Source: Combretum micranthum
Taxonomy: Eukaryota; Streptophyta; Magnoliopsida; Myrtales; Combretaceae
NCBI GenBank assembly: GCA_024138025.1
Contig: JAMXBD010000963.1
Span: 248,001 to 312,000 of the forward strand
Reading direction: 5' to 3'
DNA length: 64,000 nucleotides
In this document: positions 48,346 through 60,777 of the stretch, one piece after another
Layout: each line of letters starts with the position of its first letter
Numbering within the stretch: the first letter of the stretch is position 1
The notes under the pieces: generated by a model
Databases searched by the model: none
What the model was told of the DNA's origin: nothing
Seen by the model: only the letters and a program-made list of their open reading frames with translations
Made by a program: the position numbers and the translations under genes

Positions 48346-48559
48346 ACTGATGTATGATGCTTTTATAATAATTAAATTAAAAATTTCCAAGTTTTACATA
48401 TATATGAAAAAATAAAATTTTTGTCTCCAATATAGTTCAACTTAATGAACTTGGTGTAGGTTCATATTAAGTATTAACAATTAGTTCAACCGAACTATTA
48501 TTGTTCAACTTAATGAGCTTAGTGTGGTCCTTGTTGAGTACTTACAGAATTTGACTCCA
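48346..48559. other. Gap between B4 and the gag remnant
   Basis: No gene. Contains a direct repeat: GTTCAACTTAATGAACTTGG near 48436 and GTTCAACTTAATGAGCTTAG near 48507. Confidence 0.5.
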
Positions 48560-50214
48560 ATACTACTAAAGTCTTATTCTGACCCAGGGGTAGGCTGTCA
48601 AGCTTCCATGCCAAAATATCTACCTTGTGTGCTAAGGCAGAAGTGTTGTCCAACTCATACTTCCCGACTGACCTTTTCTCTTTAGTTCTTGCAGATGACC
48701 ATTGTTAGTGGTAATTTGCCATGTCTTCAAATAGCTGTATGCATTGTCCAGGTGACTTATGGTTTAGGCTTCCACGAGAAGCCACATCAATGAGTTACTT
48801 GGTGGAATAGTTCAAACCATTGTAAAAGTTCTAAACTTGATGCCATTTTGGAAGCTTGTGATGGGGGCCTTTCCTTAACAAATCCTTCCATCTTTCCCAA
48901 GCTTCATATGATGTTTCTGAGTCCATCTACCTAAAGGATGATGAAATGGCCTAACCTAAAACATAACTAATTTAAATATATAAATCTAGTGCATGACTTA
49001 TGTATGCATGTGTTAGTGAAATTTGTATATTTGTTTAATTGTTTTAAATGTTTTGGCATATAAGAAATAAATTTTACATGTTAAGTATGATAATATGAAT
49101 TGATGCGTGTGTTGAGTTAGTGTGAAGTATATGTTTATATTAGTGTATTTGAATATTAGTATAAGTGTTATTGATATTTATATGGTGCTTGTGTTGATGT
49201 ATGTGTAATGACATGTATAAAAATTTGGTTTAAAATAAGTTAAACAAGTACAAAATATGTTCTCTACATAGCAAAATTTTTAGCCATGTTTGTGGGCTCC
49301 AAAACAAGCCTAACTCATGCAAAATAAGCCTACCCATTATGGCAGCCCCTAAAGTCAACTTAAGGATAAGGATAAGCCTCATTTTTTTTTTTTATAAAAA
49401 ATAACTCATCCAAAACAGACTCCAATTCTACATGAATTTTTCCTAAGTCTTCTTCCATTGTTTCTTCCAGCAAGCCAACTTAAACCCTTATCAAGCCCAA
49501 CACCTCAATTGAAGAAAGAAAAGCTTGTTTAAGTGTTTATCATCAAGATGTAAAGCCTCTTAAGGTATGTGTGTTTGTTTGTTACATGTATATTTGTAGT
49601 CAAGTTTGCTTGTGAGAATGAGTTTTATGCTAAATATGAGTTAGAATGAGTTCTATATGTTGATAATGGTTTAAGTAGTGTATTGATGGTTTAAGGACTT
49701 GTAGTATGTGCTAAACATATAATTTGAAGTGTAGAGATGTTTGGGATTTGAAGTAAGGAGTGTTGATGAAGTTGATGATGAGAAAGAAGTGTTTATGCAT
49801 GAATTATGTTGTGTTGAGAAGTGAATTGTCGCTAGTTGGGTTAAATAATGTTATGAGCATGAAAATGTGCTTGGTGAGTTCAAAATGAAGTGAGAAAGTG
49901 AATATGAGAAGTTGGCTTATGATAAAAGTGTTTATGTTTGGTTTATGTTGGAGTTGAGTTATAGATTTATGCTTGGGTTATGGTTGCTTGAGAATGAGAT
50001 AAGAAGTTAGAGATGTGAATGTGATGGAGTGAATTTAATTTGATGTTTGATGTATATGATGAGAGGAATTTGCGCCTTTGATGTTGTTTGAAGTGTATAA
50101 TATGTTATATGAAGTTTTTATAATGTTTAAGTTGTATTAGAACATGTAAAAAATGATGGAATTAGTTAGGAAAACAAGGGAATTCGCGTTTAAAAGCTGT
50201 CAAAAATTGTTCCA

Positions 50215-50410
50215 GAGTTCATAGGCACATACATGGGCGTGTATGTAAGAGGGTAGATGAGATTTTAGCTTCTAACCACTTTTTTAACCTCTGGCCCACC
50301 TTGTACAAGGGCTTATATGTGGTTGTGCATGTCATAAAACCTCAAAAAACTCATTTCTGACCACTTTTTAGTTCCCTACACAGCCCCGAGCACAGCTGTG
50401 TATTTGGTTA
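50215..50410 (+). repeat. Hairpin cassette in B2
   Basis: ACATACA-tgggcg-TGTATGT near 50228 and TACACAG ... CTGTGTA near 50377-50402. Same position as in other B copies, different sequence. Confidence 0.6.
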
Positions 50411-51126
50411 TGTACATTTTCCTATTTCACTAGTTAGTAAATTGTCCATAACTTTTTCATCTGACCTTCGATTGAGATGATTCAAGTTGATATGGAAAGA
50501 TTAAAAAGAGATCTACAAATTTCATGTTTTAATTTTTTGCAAAATCAAAAAGTAAAAATCCTTAAATTTTACTTCTTTCCAGTTATTTATATTTTCCCAA
50601 ACAAAGTTTAAAACATGTTTTTTTTTGTTAAATGTGTGATTGCTTAGGAAATGGATCTTTTTGGACTAAAATGAGATAGATAAATGATAGTTGATGTATT
50701 ATATTAGTTAATTGATGTAATTAAACATGATTTAGGTGGATTTATAGATTAATAAGTAATTGGATTAATTATGGAAGTTAGTTCCAAAATGAACTTAGTT
50801 GATAATCTTAAGTTCAACTTGGCTTAAATGAACTTGTTAAGCATGTAAATATTAAGTTAAGCTTATGTATGAATTATATTTGAATTTTATGAGTGTTGTG
50901 CTTAATTTTTAAAGCTAGTTATATTGTATGCATGATTTGAAGTTATAGATGATGATTTTAAAAGTTAATATGATATTGTTAGATGAACACTTGTTATGAT
51001 ATACCTTTATATAAGTTATCTTTGAAATCCTTAAATGTTGAGTTTAAAGTTAGTTATGCTTAAGTGTTATTCCAAGTATAAGATGTTGAATTGATTTAAA
51101 TGTTTTGAAAGTATTTGCCTTGTTGA

Positions 51127-51540
51127 TGCCTTATTCATAAGAGACCATAAATAAAGTGAAAAGAAAATACTTTGACAGATAAAGGAGAACTATCCATATT
51201 TTGACGAGGTGATATTCACAGCCATAATGGGGTTCCAAATTAGTGTTTGCTCAAAGAGGTCAATAAAATGAGTTTGCTATAAGCGGATAAAGAGTTTATG
51301 TTCTTATATGAGTTTAACTTTATGAGCAGATGCTTGAACTATCTTCTGTCTTATCTTCCGGATTATCTTTTGAGATAGTTTCTAATTCTTCTGGAGTATC
51401 CTCTAAGTTGTATATCTGACTTATCTTTTGAGGTTTTGGTGGCTCTTTCACAAAAGGAAATAAACTCGTTAGAGTTTTTGTCAAGTAAAAGACACCATCA
51501 CCAGGGTTCATTTTTTTTTATATATAATCGATTATATATA
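51127..51540 (-). other. Extra block in B2 with a 63-aa minus-strand ORF
   Basis: This segment replaces the region where other B copies have the 60-bp exon; the donor-like AGTACGTAATAAC remains just to its right at 51543. The minus strand carries an ATG-initiated frame at 51511-51320 beginning MNPGDGVFYLTKTLTSLF and ending in an acidic stretch, and a second open stretch further left (HFIDLFEQTLIWNPIMAV). I do not recognise either. It could be captured host or organellar sequence, or chance. Confidence 0.35.
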
Positions 51541-51756
51541 CCAAGTACGTAATAACTTTCTTATGACTATTAAATTAGGAATATTCTAATAAAATTAACT
51601 AAAGATGAATTAAAGATTGTTTGAAATTGGTTGTGCTTGAGTTGTTAAATCTAGTTTGGGGAGCGGCAATCTTGTCATGATGCAACAACACGGTAGTTGG
51701 GTGCTTAGGCCATTTTTGTCATGATGCAATGACTTCATGCCATGGTGCAATGGTAC

Positions 51757-54700
51757 TGTAAATCCCTGAATTTTTCGAGAATGGTTTAGAATACCAAATC
51801 GAAACCCTAAAGTCTGACCAAGTTGAAACCAAACCTTAAACAATTTCGATTATGGATTTCATAAGAAAATCTTCAAAACAAAAATGGAAATTCAATAATT
51901 ATTCGATTCAAAAATTCGAGCATGAAAAGGTCCATCTATCCGATCCCTAATGAAAACCCTCAATTTCTAGGGTAAAGTTGGATTAAATCTTAACTCTAGT
52001 CAAACCGGAGTTTCGAAAGTCAACAAAGATAAAAGATAATCAAACAGTATCAACTCCGGCAATCCCCCGCTCTCAAATCATAGAAAACGGAATTGAGTTA
52101 ATGGCTTATAAGAGTTTGTAATAATATTGGGAAATATAAAAATAACAGATTCGTGAATTTCGAGTGTCCTTCAGACTCAAATGGGATCAGTTCTCGAAAA
52201 GCGTCTTGAAGCTCGGAATAATAAAAATATTTCAATAACACCAAAAGACTCATAAAAATATAAGGTTTTCAAAAATATCAGTTTTAGAATTTTTCGGTAA
52301 CTAAAAATATCAGATATAGCTCGTTTATACCTATTTTTATTACTACTGTATTTTATTTGTCTAGTCTACTATTCATAGTACTATTTCTACTATTCATTAC
52401 TATTTCACTATCTCTAATTTTTCTTACATCTATTTCTTACTACCTATATACCTATTTTCTTACTTTTTACATTTCCAATACAACTTTATTCACATCAAAC
52501 CTTACAAATTATTTCTTTTCTTTACAAAAATTATAAAACAAACAAAATATTCTCTCTCTCCTCCCGCTAAAAACCGCCGGCCATCTTTCTCTCTTCCTCT
52601 ATATTATTTCTTTTTCAATTTATTTTATTACATCAAAATTTCACTCCAAAATTCTATAAATACGCCTTCCTCCTTCATTCTTTCGCACATCCGTTTTACA
52701 TAATACAACTCTACTAAAATTCTCTCTCAAAACCTCTCTCCAACAATTCCCTCTCCAAATACTCCTCAAGAAAAATAACAAACACACTACCCATTCATCT
52801 CTTTTCAAATCTTTCATTAAACTTAGGTAAAATCCTACCTATATTCTTTACCATATTTATACAAGTTAGTATGAGCTTAGTATATATTTCTTAAACTCAT
52901 GAGAGTTAAAGAAACAATAATATGTTCATGTTTTATTTTTGTTCATGTTCATATTTTACATTATGTTACTATTATGTTGTTGTTATTATTGTTATTTTTA
53001 TTGCTCTAATCTAACTTCTATATAGTATTATGTATATTATGTATATATATTTCTTTAGAGCATATAAGCTCACTTGTTATTTATTATTTTCATGCTTTGC
53101 AATTTATTTATTTAATTCATGCAATTTATTAAGACTAGTCTTTCTAGTCTTAGACTTGTCCATATCAAGGAAAAATGATTTTCCTTCTTTTCTTTCTTTT
53201 CTTTTTGGGACTAGTTATTCTTAGTCCCGGATTACCTTGATGAAGCTAAGGCTCCCAATATATGATCGGGATACCTTGATGAAGCTAAGGTTCCCAATGC
53301 TTGGCCAATTTATTACATTTATTTGCTTATGAGTATTTCTTTCTATATGTATTATTCTTACTTTTACATTGCTACATAATCATATTCATGCATGATTAGA
53401 ATGTTGTTGTCTTAAATTAAAAAAAAAAAATGGGTTCTTTCTTAAACAGGAAAAGTGAACTAAATTTCTCAACAAAAGATTTTTCGACAAGAAGTCTAAA
53501 TATTGTTTTAATAAATTCTTTTCAAAAGCTTAGACAAGTTGATAATAGGTTTTAAAGTATTAGTGCCCAAGATTTCTTCAAATGAAAAGAACTCATTTCT
53601 TTTATAAATCAAAACTAAATACTCCATAACCATATTTTTTATAAAACTTAAATAGGTTCACCTTAGACTTCGAAAATCATATACTAAGAAAGTTTCTTCA
53701 AAACTTAAATTTTATATTGTTATTCTCTTTTCAGATTTTAAAATGAAATTTTTGCTAAGTTCTAATGTTAACAATTCTTTATTAAGAAAGCTTTTCTTAT
53801 AAACTTGTCTAAAGGAATTATTCTACCACTTGATAAATATTAAGAATAAAACAAGTTTTTCAAATTGAGATAAAAATCAACTCACTATTTTAGAAACCAA
53901 CTTAGAAAAATAAAATTGCTAAGAAAGTAAAGTTTTAAAGGTAAACTTATTTTCTAAGGAAGAAAAATGATAAAAATGAAGGGAAAACATACATTTAACA
54001 CAACTCCAAATATTTGACCATACCAAAAACTTAACGAATATTTTGAAAAACTTATTTTTCAATCACTAGAAATAAAGTTGGTAAATAACTTAAAGAACCA
54101 AATTTTTGAAAATTAATTTACTTTTGAAAAGATAAGGAATGGAATTATAATGGAAAAAACACTCAATCATAACAACCCAAGTATATTTTAGTACTCTTTC
54201 TAGCAATTCACAAAGGAGAATTTTCAAAGTTTCATCTTTTAAAACTCTTAAAGATAAATTGTTTATGAAATATCAATATTAAAACAACATTGCAAAAATC
54301 ATGCAAACAATATGAGTGTGTGTGTGTATATATATATGTTCAAAGGATTTTTCAACTATACAAATATCCATATATTTTGCTTAAAGATTTTTGAGTAAAT
54401 AGAAGTTTGGAAAAATCATATTTTGTGAACTATAAATTTGTAACTAGTCTGTACCGTAGTAGTTTGCAACCCAAATAGCTTTTTATAACAAAAATAACCT
54501 TAGAAATAGATGGATCTTTTCGAGTAAGTAGAAAATGATATATTATATGCGCAATTCCGAGTTAAAATAACCAAGTTATGGCCATTTTAAGTTTGAATTA
54601 CCCTATATGAATTTTAACGATCTTATAACATAATTTTTGATAAGTACCATAGAATCAACAAGAAATACTCATTGTGGGTATTCTTCTTGATTAGGTGATC

Positions 54701-55834
54701 GCGAAGAGGATGTTTCATACCCTGAGGATTATTTCGATTAGTGGAAATACCGATTGACCCATCCATAAGAAAAAAGTGTCCTCATGGCCGAATGAGTTTA
54801 TTTCCTACCTTTTACGTACTTAGTTGTGCTTATAGTTACAGGCACTAGAAGTAGGAAAAGATGAAAATGAATTATGTATGATAATATTGGTTGAAAGAAT
54901 TATAAGCATGCCGAGAGATGAATCGTTGTTAATTAATTTATGTTTTACTATTATTCTGTTGGAGTGTGTGCAAATTCTGTGATCACCTTTAAATTACTCT
55001 AATCATATATTATAGTTATATTAATTGATTCATGCATATCACGTAGTTAGTTTCATTTCATGAGCTGCTATACTCGATGGGACAAGAGTATAGTAGCCGG
55101 TTTGCAGGAGCCATAAATTTGCAAGATGGACAAATAGGAGCCTGAAAGAACTTTTTCATAATGGGTAAGTAGGAGCCAGAAATAAACTACATAAGTTGGA
55201 TTTTAAAGAGCCTGAAACACCTAACCCTGAATGGAGGGGTAAATCCATTCAAACATATGATTTCCGATAGATCATATGTATTGCTTGTTCATTTGTTTGA
55301 TGCATTCGTATGCTTGTTTAATAACTTGTTTGAAATTATTGATACGAATACGTCAATTCAGGAATAATCTCATTAAGCTAGTTATGCTTATACTCCGATA
55401 GACTTCTGTTGTAATAGGACCAATATCTCTTATGCCTGGGGACTTCATCTACTCGAGTGAAATTATGTTTTGGGGAGCTTCTGGAAATCTTTTGAAGATC
55501 TTAAACTAAATATCCTTTAATATCTTTTGGTGTTAGTATTGTTTCCTTGTGTGAAAGATTAAGACGTTATTATGATTGTTTGGAGATTGATAGGGGAAAG
55601 CCCTAAGATAATGTAAGGATTATATTCTTATAATGTTGAAATGAGATGGTTATCTAGAATTCTTGTATGTTGTATTTACTATCTCGAACTATACATCTCA
55701 CCAGTGTCTCCTATTATTGTGATAGACGCCTTACATATGGTGTTGAAACTTTTGCATGACTTCGGGAAGTCATTCTTAAGTTTTAATACCGTATGTGCAG
55801 ACTACCATTTTAGAGTACCCTTTGGGGCGTGACA
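51757..55834 (+). mobile_element. Family-A solo LTR A4 (4,078 bp) with near-perfect target duplication
   Basis: Begins TGTAAATCCC and ends GGGGCGTGACA. Flanks are GGTAC (51752-51756) and GGTAT (55835-55839), 4 of 5 matching. The interrupted B2 sequence (CATGGTGCAATGGT ... AACATGATGCAATGG) is continuous when A4 is removed. Leader donor-like site ACTTAG|GTAAAATCC near 52835. Contains two copies of ATACCTTGATGAAGCTAAGG near 53231 and 53270, and repeated GGAGCC-type blocks at 55110-55210. Confidence 0.9.
54695..54741 (+). other. Mini-exon of A4 ending E-D-Y-F-D-stop
   Basis: Acceptor-like TTCTTGATTAG, then GT and the frame DREEDVSYPEDYFD with a TAG stop. Phase and ending match A1 and A2; the downstream donor is not conserved. 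Confidence 0.55.
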
Positions 55835-56277
55835 GGTATAACATGATGCAATGGTGACTTCTTTTTAAATGGCTTGGCGGGTATTCGAGAAGGTGGATAG
55901 TATCGGGGTAACATTTGCTTATTCTTAAGAGGAAATAATATGATTTAATTCAATGTTTAGGAAACATGTGAATTAATTTATATTATGGATTAATTTAAGT
56001 AAAGTTGAGTAACGACTATTAACCCTAAATGAGATTACTAATATTTTCGGTTAGATTTAGGAGATAGGTATTGGGCTATCTATATCAACCCCCTGAGCAG
56101 CTATTATTACTCAGGACCCTTAGATTCCCAAGTTTGAATGGGAGTTTGAATACTCCAGTGTTGTTTAATTCACATGATCAAAGATAATTAAATTGATGAT
56201 TGCTATGTTTGCATTTAGTTTAAGTGTGCTTATCATTCGTATTTGCTTGTGTTATTGCTCTTTCCTTATTTTTTCAG

Positions 56278-56350
56278 GTTTGTTGAAGATGATGAGTTCT
56301 TAACTAGTTTGGATTTTGGATCCAATTTTGAGGACTTTTTGGATGACTAG
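56278..56350 (+). other. Conserved acidic mini-exon in B2 (exon 3)
   Basis: Acceptor-like ATTTTTTCAG, then a frame VEDDEFLTSLDFGSNFED with FLDD-stop. Relative to the acceptor the phase is shifted, so this copy is probably broken at its start. Confidence 0.5.
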
Positions 56351-57550
56351 GAGTTTGAGAACGATCATGGCTTTTGATTGAAGTTTTTGTAATGGATTAA
56401 GATAGAAGTTTTGGTAAAGCATTTATTGTATTTTGTATAATGTTGTAATATCTCTACATGTTTGTTAATGGCTTGTTTACAAGCCTATGTCTATAGTATC
56501 TAGTATATGTTTATATATGTGTGAGAACTATGTTTCAAGCCTTAAGAGCAACAAAAGGAAAATATTTTAAGTTTATATGAAGTTTTTCTTTAAGTAAAGT
56601 TCCTGGTACGTTTTCTTATCTTGGGTTTTGGTAAATAATTATCCAAACCATTCTTTGTGGGCAACCTCATATATGATTTCCGTGGGTTATATGTGCTTGA
56701 GGATTCAATTTCTCTTGTTTTTATATAAGTGGTGAATCGGGTCTTTACAGATGATATATCCGCTCTTAGCTTCACTATCCTTGATGGTGGGAAAACTTCC
56801 TCATGAACAACTCTGCCATCTCTTGCCAAGTGTTAATGGAGTTCCTTGGCATTGAGTTAAGCCATTGCTTTGCATTAGATCTCGATGAAAATGGGAATAG
56901 CTTGAAGTAGATGGCATCCTCCAAAACACCACTTATCTTCATAGATTTCTAGAAATTGTTGCAAGTGGGTATTCGGATCTTCATCACTAAGACCATCAAA
57001 CTGAACATACTATTGAATCATCTGAATGACACTTGGCTTTATCTCAAACGTATTTGCTTGAACTCTAGGCCGAGCAATGCTGGTACAAGTGCCATCCAAG
57101 TTAGGTTTACAACAATCCATCATCATTCTCTAAGCCACAGGCGGATTGACTCCTGCTTATTCTTAGGGGGTATCTCATTTCCATTCCCCTAATGTGGTGG
57201 AGGTGGATTCAATTTTAGTGATGGAATTTCTTCCGCCCCACTATTTGGGTTCAAAGCACTAGCAGATGCTAAAGGGTCTCCAACAATATCTTTTATCTAT
57301 GAAGATTTTGGTCTCCCTCTTTTGATACGGGGAGGTAACCTTTCAATAATTTCTCTAACCTTTCTTAAATTCTTTCTAATTATCCTCTTTGGTTCAAGAT
57401 CTAAGTCAGCAAGTTCAGAGTTGCGACTTTAGCTTATAAATTGCAATTCAACAATTAATTCAATGTCAGTACAAGTTGTCAGAATAGTGAAGCAAACAAA
57501 TAATAAATGCAAGATGCATAGGAATTTTAAATTTTCCTAATGATGAAGCC

Positions 57551-57576
57551 ATTCCTTATCAATGGCAACAAAAACT
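57551..57576 (-). other. Decayed tRNA-Asp-type primer-binding site of Athila 2
   Basis: Directly after the LTR end (GGTGATCA) the minus strand reads AGTTTTTGTTGCCATTG and then ATAAGGAAT. This aligns with the usual Athila signal (TGGCGCC followed by GTTGCCGGGGA), with changes mostly at CpG or as G-to-A. Confidence 0.65.
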
Positions 57577-59352
57577 TGATCACCTCTAATTAGAGCTACC
57601 GAGCCTTATAATTTATAAACCTATATTCTATCTCTTAAAATTTATAAACCTATATTCTATCTCTTACTTGGGTTGAAAGGCAAGTATACTATTGTTTATT
57701 AGTATGGATGAGTATATAGTCATCTCCATAGGGAACAGATGCAAACACTAGTGCCAATTAAACTTCCTATTAACTAGTAATCGGATAACCGAGTTAAGTA
57801 AATTGAATCTTGATTAAGGAACTACACTACACTAACTATGAGTGCACTAAACAGAACCACAAACTAACACGATAACAACAACAAATTTAATTCACAACAG
57901 ATTTACTCTACCATATCAACATGATTCATTAGAGTATTCTTCCCATTAATTGTTAACTGCGGAAATTCTTAGTTCATCAGTATTCTTCTCAGAACTACTT
58001 AAGCCTAATCTTAATTGCATCCATTAAAATCTCTCTTAACGAATGGACAAGTTAAGATTGCATTAATCTCTACTATCATTCTTGAATTTCCCAACACTTG
58101 CAGCAAACTTTCTAATAATATTTCTACTAATAAGAGTAGTTCGTTCTACTGATCCAAATCTACTCAGTGGAATTGTTTCTCAACTTATTTCATCAAGATC
58201 TACTATAAGACCGTGTTGTGCACTACACTATCTTAAATTTTTGAAGTTCTAACCACTAGAGATTAACCATCAAAGGGTCGGATTCATATAAGTATGCCCA
58301 TTCATGTTTACATGATGTTGTAAACCTAATTCACTACTCACTCATGGCGTAACAACAATAATAACAACAAAAAGAAGAAATAAACAAATTATGACACATG
58401 AGAATAGAAGAAGAAAGGAACCCCTTTTAGAATACAATTATAAGAATGTTTTTACAAACACGAACAACAAATTTCGATTGTCTTTCTCAAGTTCTTTAGA
58501 AAAATTACAAAGTTTTTTTCATGCACACTTACAGCAATTCTCACGAGATACTCTCTATGGTTCCTTACTATGAACTGGTGTAATTGTGTATGAACATATT
58601 CGATTCTTCATGAATGGATGTTTTTCTCTTTTTATATCTACCGCCTTTCTAGAGAAGGTTATGATGGAAAAGTACAACTTTTCACACAGAGACATACTAT
58701 TTGGTGAAATAATATAAAAGTTGTATTCGTGTCTTTTCCAACAATCACGCCCTTTATTCTCAAGTCATAACCAATTTTGCATCACAAAATCATATGTTAC
58801 GGTTGTGACTCTTCCTAAGGTAGATACTATGTTGATCAAGTTCGCTTCCACTTCTCATGTCATGCTCATGAATCTTCTACTATTGATGAATTTTTGCTAC
58901 ATCAGCTTCACATAACGATTGTGAAGTACCCCTTAGTAAGCACTGGTTTCATCAAATGCCTTTGAAATCTCAACACGATGCTTGTGACTACTTAATTCTA
59001 AATATCAATATATTGTAGCTTTCCAAAAGTCATGGTTATGAAGCACTCCTAGCTAGCTACTAACTTCGGATTTCATCCACTCTTTCGTGGATCACGGCCA
59101 TAATCTTATCCTTGGAAGGTACTGGGCTTGAAATTCTTCGTTGATGTTCGAACTATGCTCGTGATTCTTTGTTCTCATGTTTGTTCTTGCTTCCTTGACC
59201 AAAGTTCTTCTTTGATTCCTTCTAATATGCTCAAACTTGACCTGAAATGAATATATAGACCAACTAAGTACCAATTCTACTATAAATCATGTCAATAAAC
59301 TCTAAATTGGACTTAATTATCTATCATGAATAAAGATAAATCATGTCGATCA
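57577..59352 (-). mobile_element. Athila-type LTR (C2), 1,776 bp
   Basis: On the minus strand it starts TGATCGACATG at 59352, next to a polypurine tract, and ends GGTGATCA at 57577, next to a primer site. Both junctions are therefore of internal type: a 3' half of one element lies to the right and a 5' part of another to the left. The 3' section shares layout with C1. Confidence 0.75.
58742..59165. repeat. Phased array, about 55-63 bp spacing, CATGGTCGTGA-type cores
   Basis: Related cores occur near 58742, 58798, 58857, 58912, 58972, 59031, 59091 and 59154, for example GTCATGCTCATGAA, AACGATTGTGAA, GATGCTTGTGAC, GTCATGGTTATGAA, GATCACGGCCATAA and ATGCTCGTGATT. The sequence between cores is not obviously repeated. 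Confidence 0.6.
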
Positions 59353-59375
59353 AATATCTCCACACTTAAGCCTTC
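59353..59375 (-). other. Polypurine tract of the right-hand Athila half
   Basis: On the minus strand, GGCTTAAGTGTGGAGATAT lies before the LTR start, preceded by CTTGCTTGAGGATAAGGAA, matching the context in element 1. Confidence 0.65.
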
Positions 59376-60777
59376 CTTATCCTCAAGCAAGAAGTTGATA
59401 AAAACAGAGGAAAACAAATGTGGAAACAAACTATGGTGCTAATCTGTATCAATGTTGGAGTTCAAGAATCTCACACTATTAACTCCTAGAAGCATTAACC
59501 AATTTACCAGAAATCACAGAAAGTTAGTCTTTACCTTACTATTTAAGTGAGATGTTAATACAAAAGTAGCATATAACCTTAAGCTCATTAAAATGATTCC
59601 AAATATCCTCTCCATTCTATTATTTATTTCCATGAAGTTTTAATTTTAATCCAAGATTAAGCTCTTTAATGCAAGTATATACATCAAACAAATCCCTTGG
59701 CTTCTCCTTCTTATAGTTCCTTTTCCTTTTTTAGTTCAAATTCTAGAGTCTTATACCCCCTATAGCAAACTTTCAACCAATAATCATGAGTTCATTACTC
59801 AATTTAACAGACATTATTCCCTTAAAAAGGGTGTCTCTTGGGTTTACTCATTCTTCTTCTCCCCTCACACCCTACCACCACACCCTAAAACCCCCCACCA
59901 TAAACCCCCCCCCCTCTTTTTTTTTTATTAATGGCACAAAATAACGGAAAAATAAATACTCTGAGAGGGTTACCAAGTGATTAGTGTCCCTTGAACTTAC
60001 AGTAAAGACCATTAAAAAACAACATTAAATTTTCAGCCTGATAATTACTTGAGAGTTTATATTTGAATCCTCTAACTCATAGAATTATATGCTACTTAAG
60101 CTTAGAATCCCAAGTTAAATAGTAAGGCTACCCCACAATGATTTCACAAAGTTACCCCGGTCTAAGAAGTATGCACATAAGGAGTATTTTCATGCAAATT
60201 AATTCCTTGTTCCAACACTCGTAAACTTTTTTATTTAAGTCTTATATAGACACCATGTCTTTCAAATTTATTCAATCTAGCATAGATAAATGCTATGCTA
60301 AATATATATGATAGGCAATTCATTATCATCATCTCAGTAACTCATGCAAGCTCCCTTCTCGACACTTGTTGGAGACATTGTCCTCAATGTCTAGTTAAAA
60401 GCAATATACCAAGGGAAAGAGAAAGAAACCAACAAAGTTGAACAACAAAAGAGAACGAAAATCCCTTGATTAGTGTGGTTCAATTTGAAATTGATATCCT
60501 TCATTCCATTCACATAATTCCAGAAACATACTTTCAAATTCAACAAAAAAAGAAGATCGGCTGTTCTTTGTCCACAAAATAGACAATACATAACAAGTAA
60601 ATTAAGCATGTAGGTAAATAGAAAGAAAAGGTTAACCACAAACCAACCACATGAGTTTGCATATATACGATGGAACCATTCATGAAATTAGGTTTGATAA
60701 AAAGAAGAAGAAGAAGAAGAAGAAGAAGAAGAAAGAAATAAAGTCAGTTAATTTGTAGCTCTTGGTCATTCTAAACT
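59376..60777 (-). other. 3' untranslated internal region of the right-hand Athila half
   Basis: No coding sequence is supported. Shares a GACATTGT.CTCAATGTCT motif near 60372 with the same region of element 1 (near 17805). Homopolymer C and T runs lie at 59906-59927; an AAG microsatellite at 60702-60735. Confidence 0.55.

Larger units (their letters stand above)
48942..56749 (+). mobile_element. Family-B solo element B2, interrupted by A4, with target duplication
   Basis: Begins TGAAATGGCC at 48942 and ends CGGGTCTTTACA at 56749. Perfect GATGA repeats flank it (48937-48941 and 56750-56754). Net length without A4 is about 3.7 kb, longer than other B copies, partly because of an extra block at about 51127-51540. 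Inserted in gag. Confidence 0.93.
48560..57430 (-). pseudogene. Athila gag, split by the B2/A4 nest and broken by stops
   Basis: The upstream part lies at 57430-56750 and the downstream part at 48941-48560. Motifs upstream: ANTFEIKPSVIQMIQ, then YVQFDGLSDEDPNTHL (preceded by a stop) and QQFLEIYED. FPPSRIVKLRADIS ends at the insertion. Downstream: DSETSYEAWERWKDLLRKGP, then NFYNGLNYST and KVDILAWKLDSL. These fit the retrotransposon gag domain of Athila elements, a capsid function. Several stops and frame changes make it non-functional. It lies 3' of the LTR and primer site at 57551-59352, as gag should. It ends abruptly near 48560; no pol follows. Confidence 0.8.

Noticed and set aside
51610..51843. 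77-codon minus-strand ORF
   Set aside because: It crosses the B2/A4 insertion boundary at 51757, so it is an accidental fusion of two elements.
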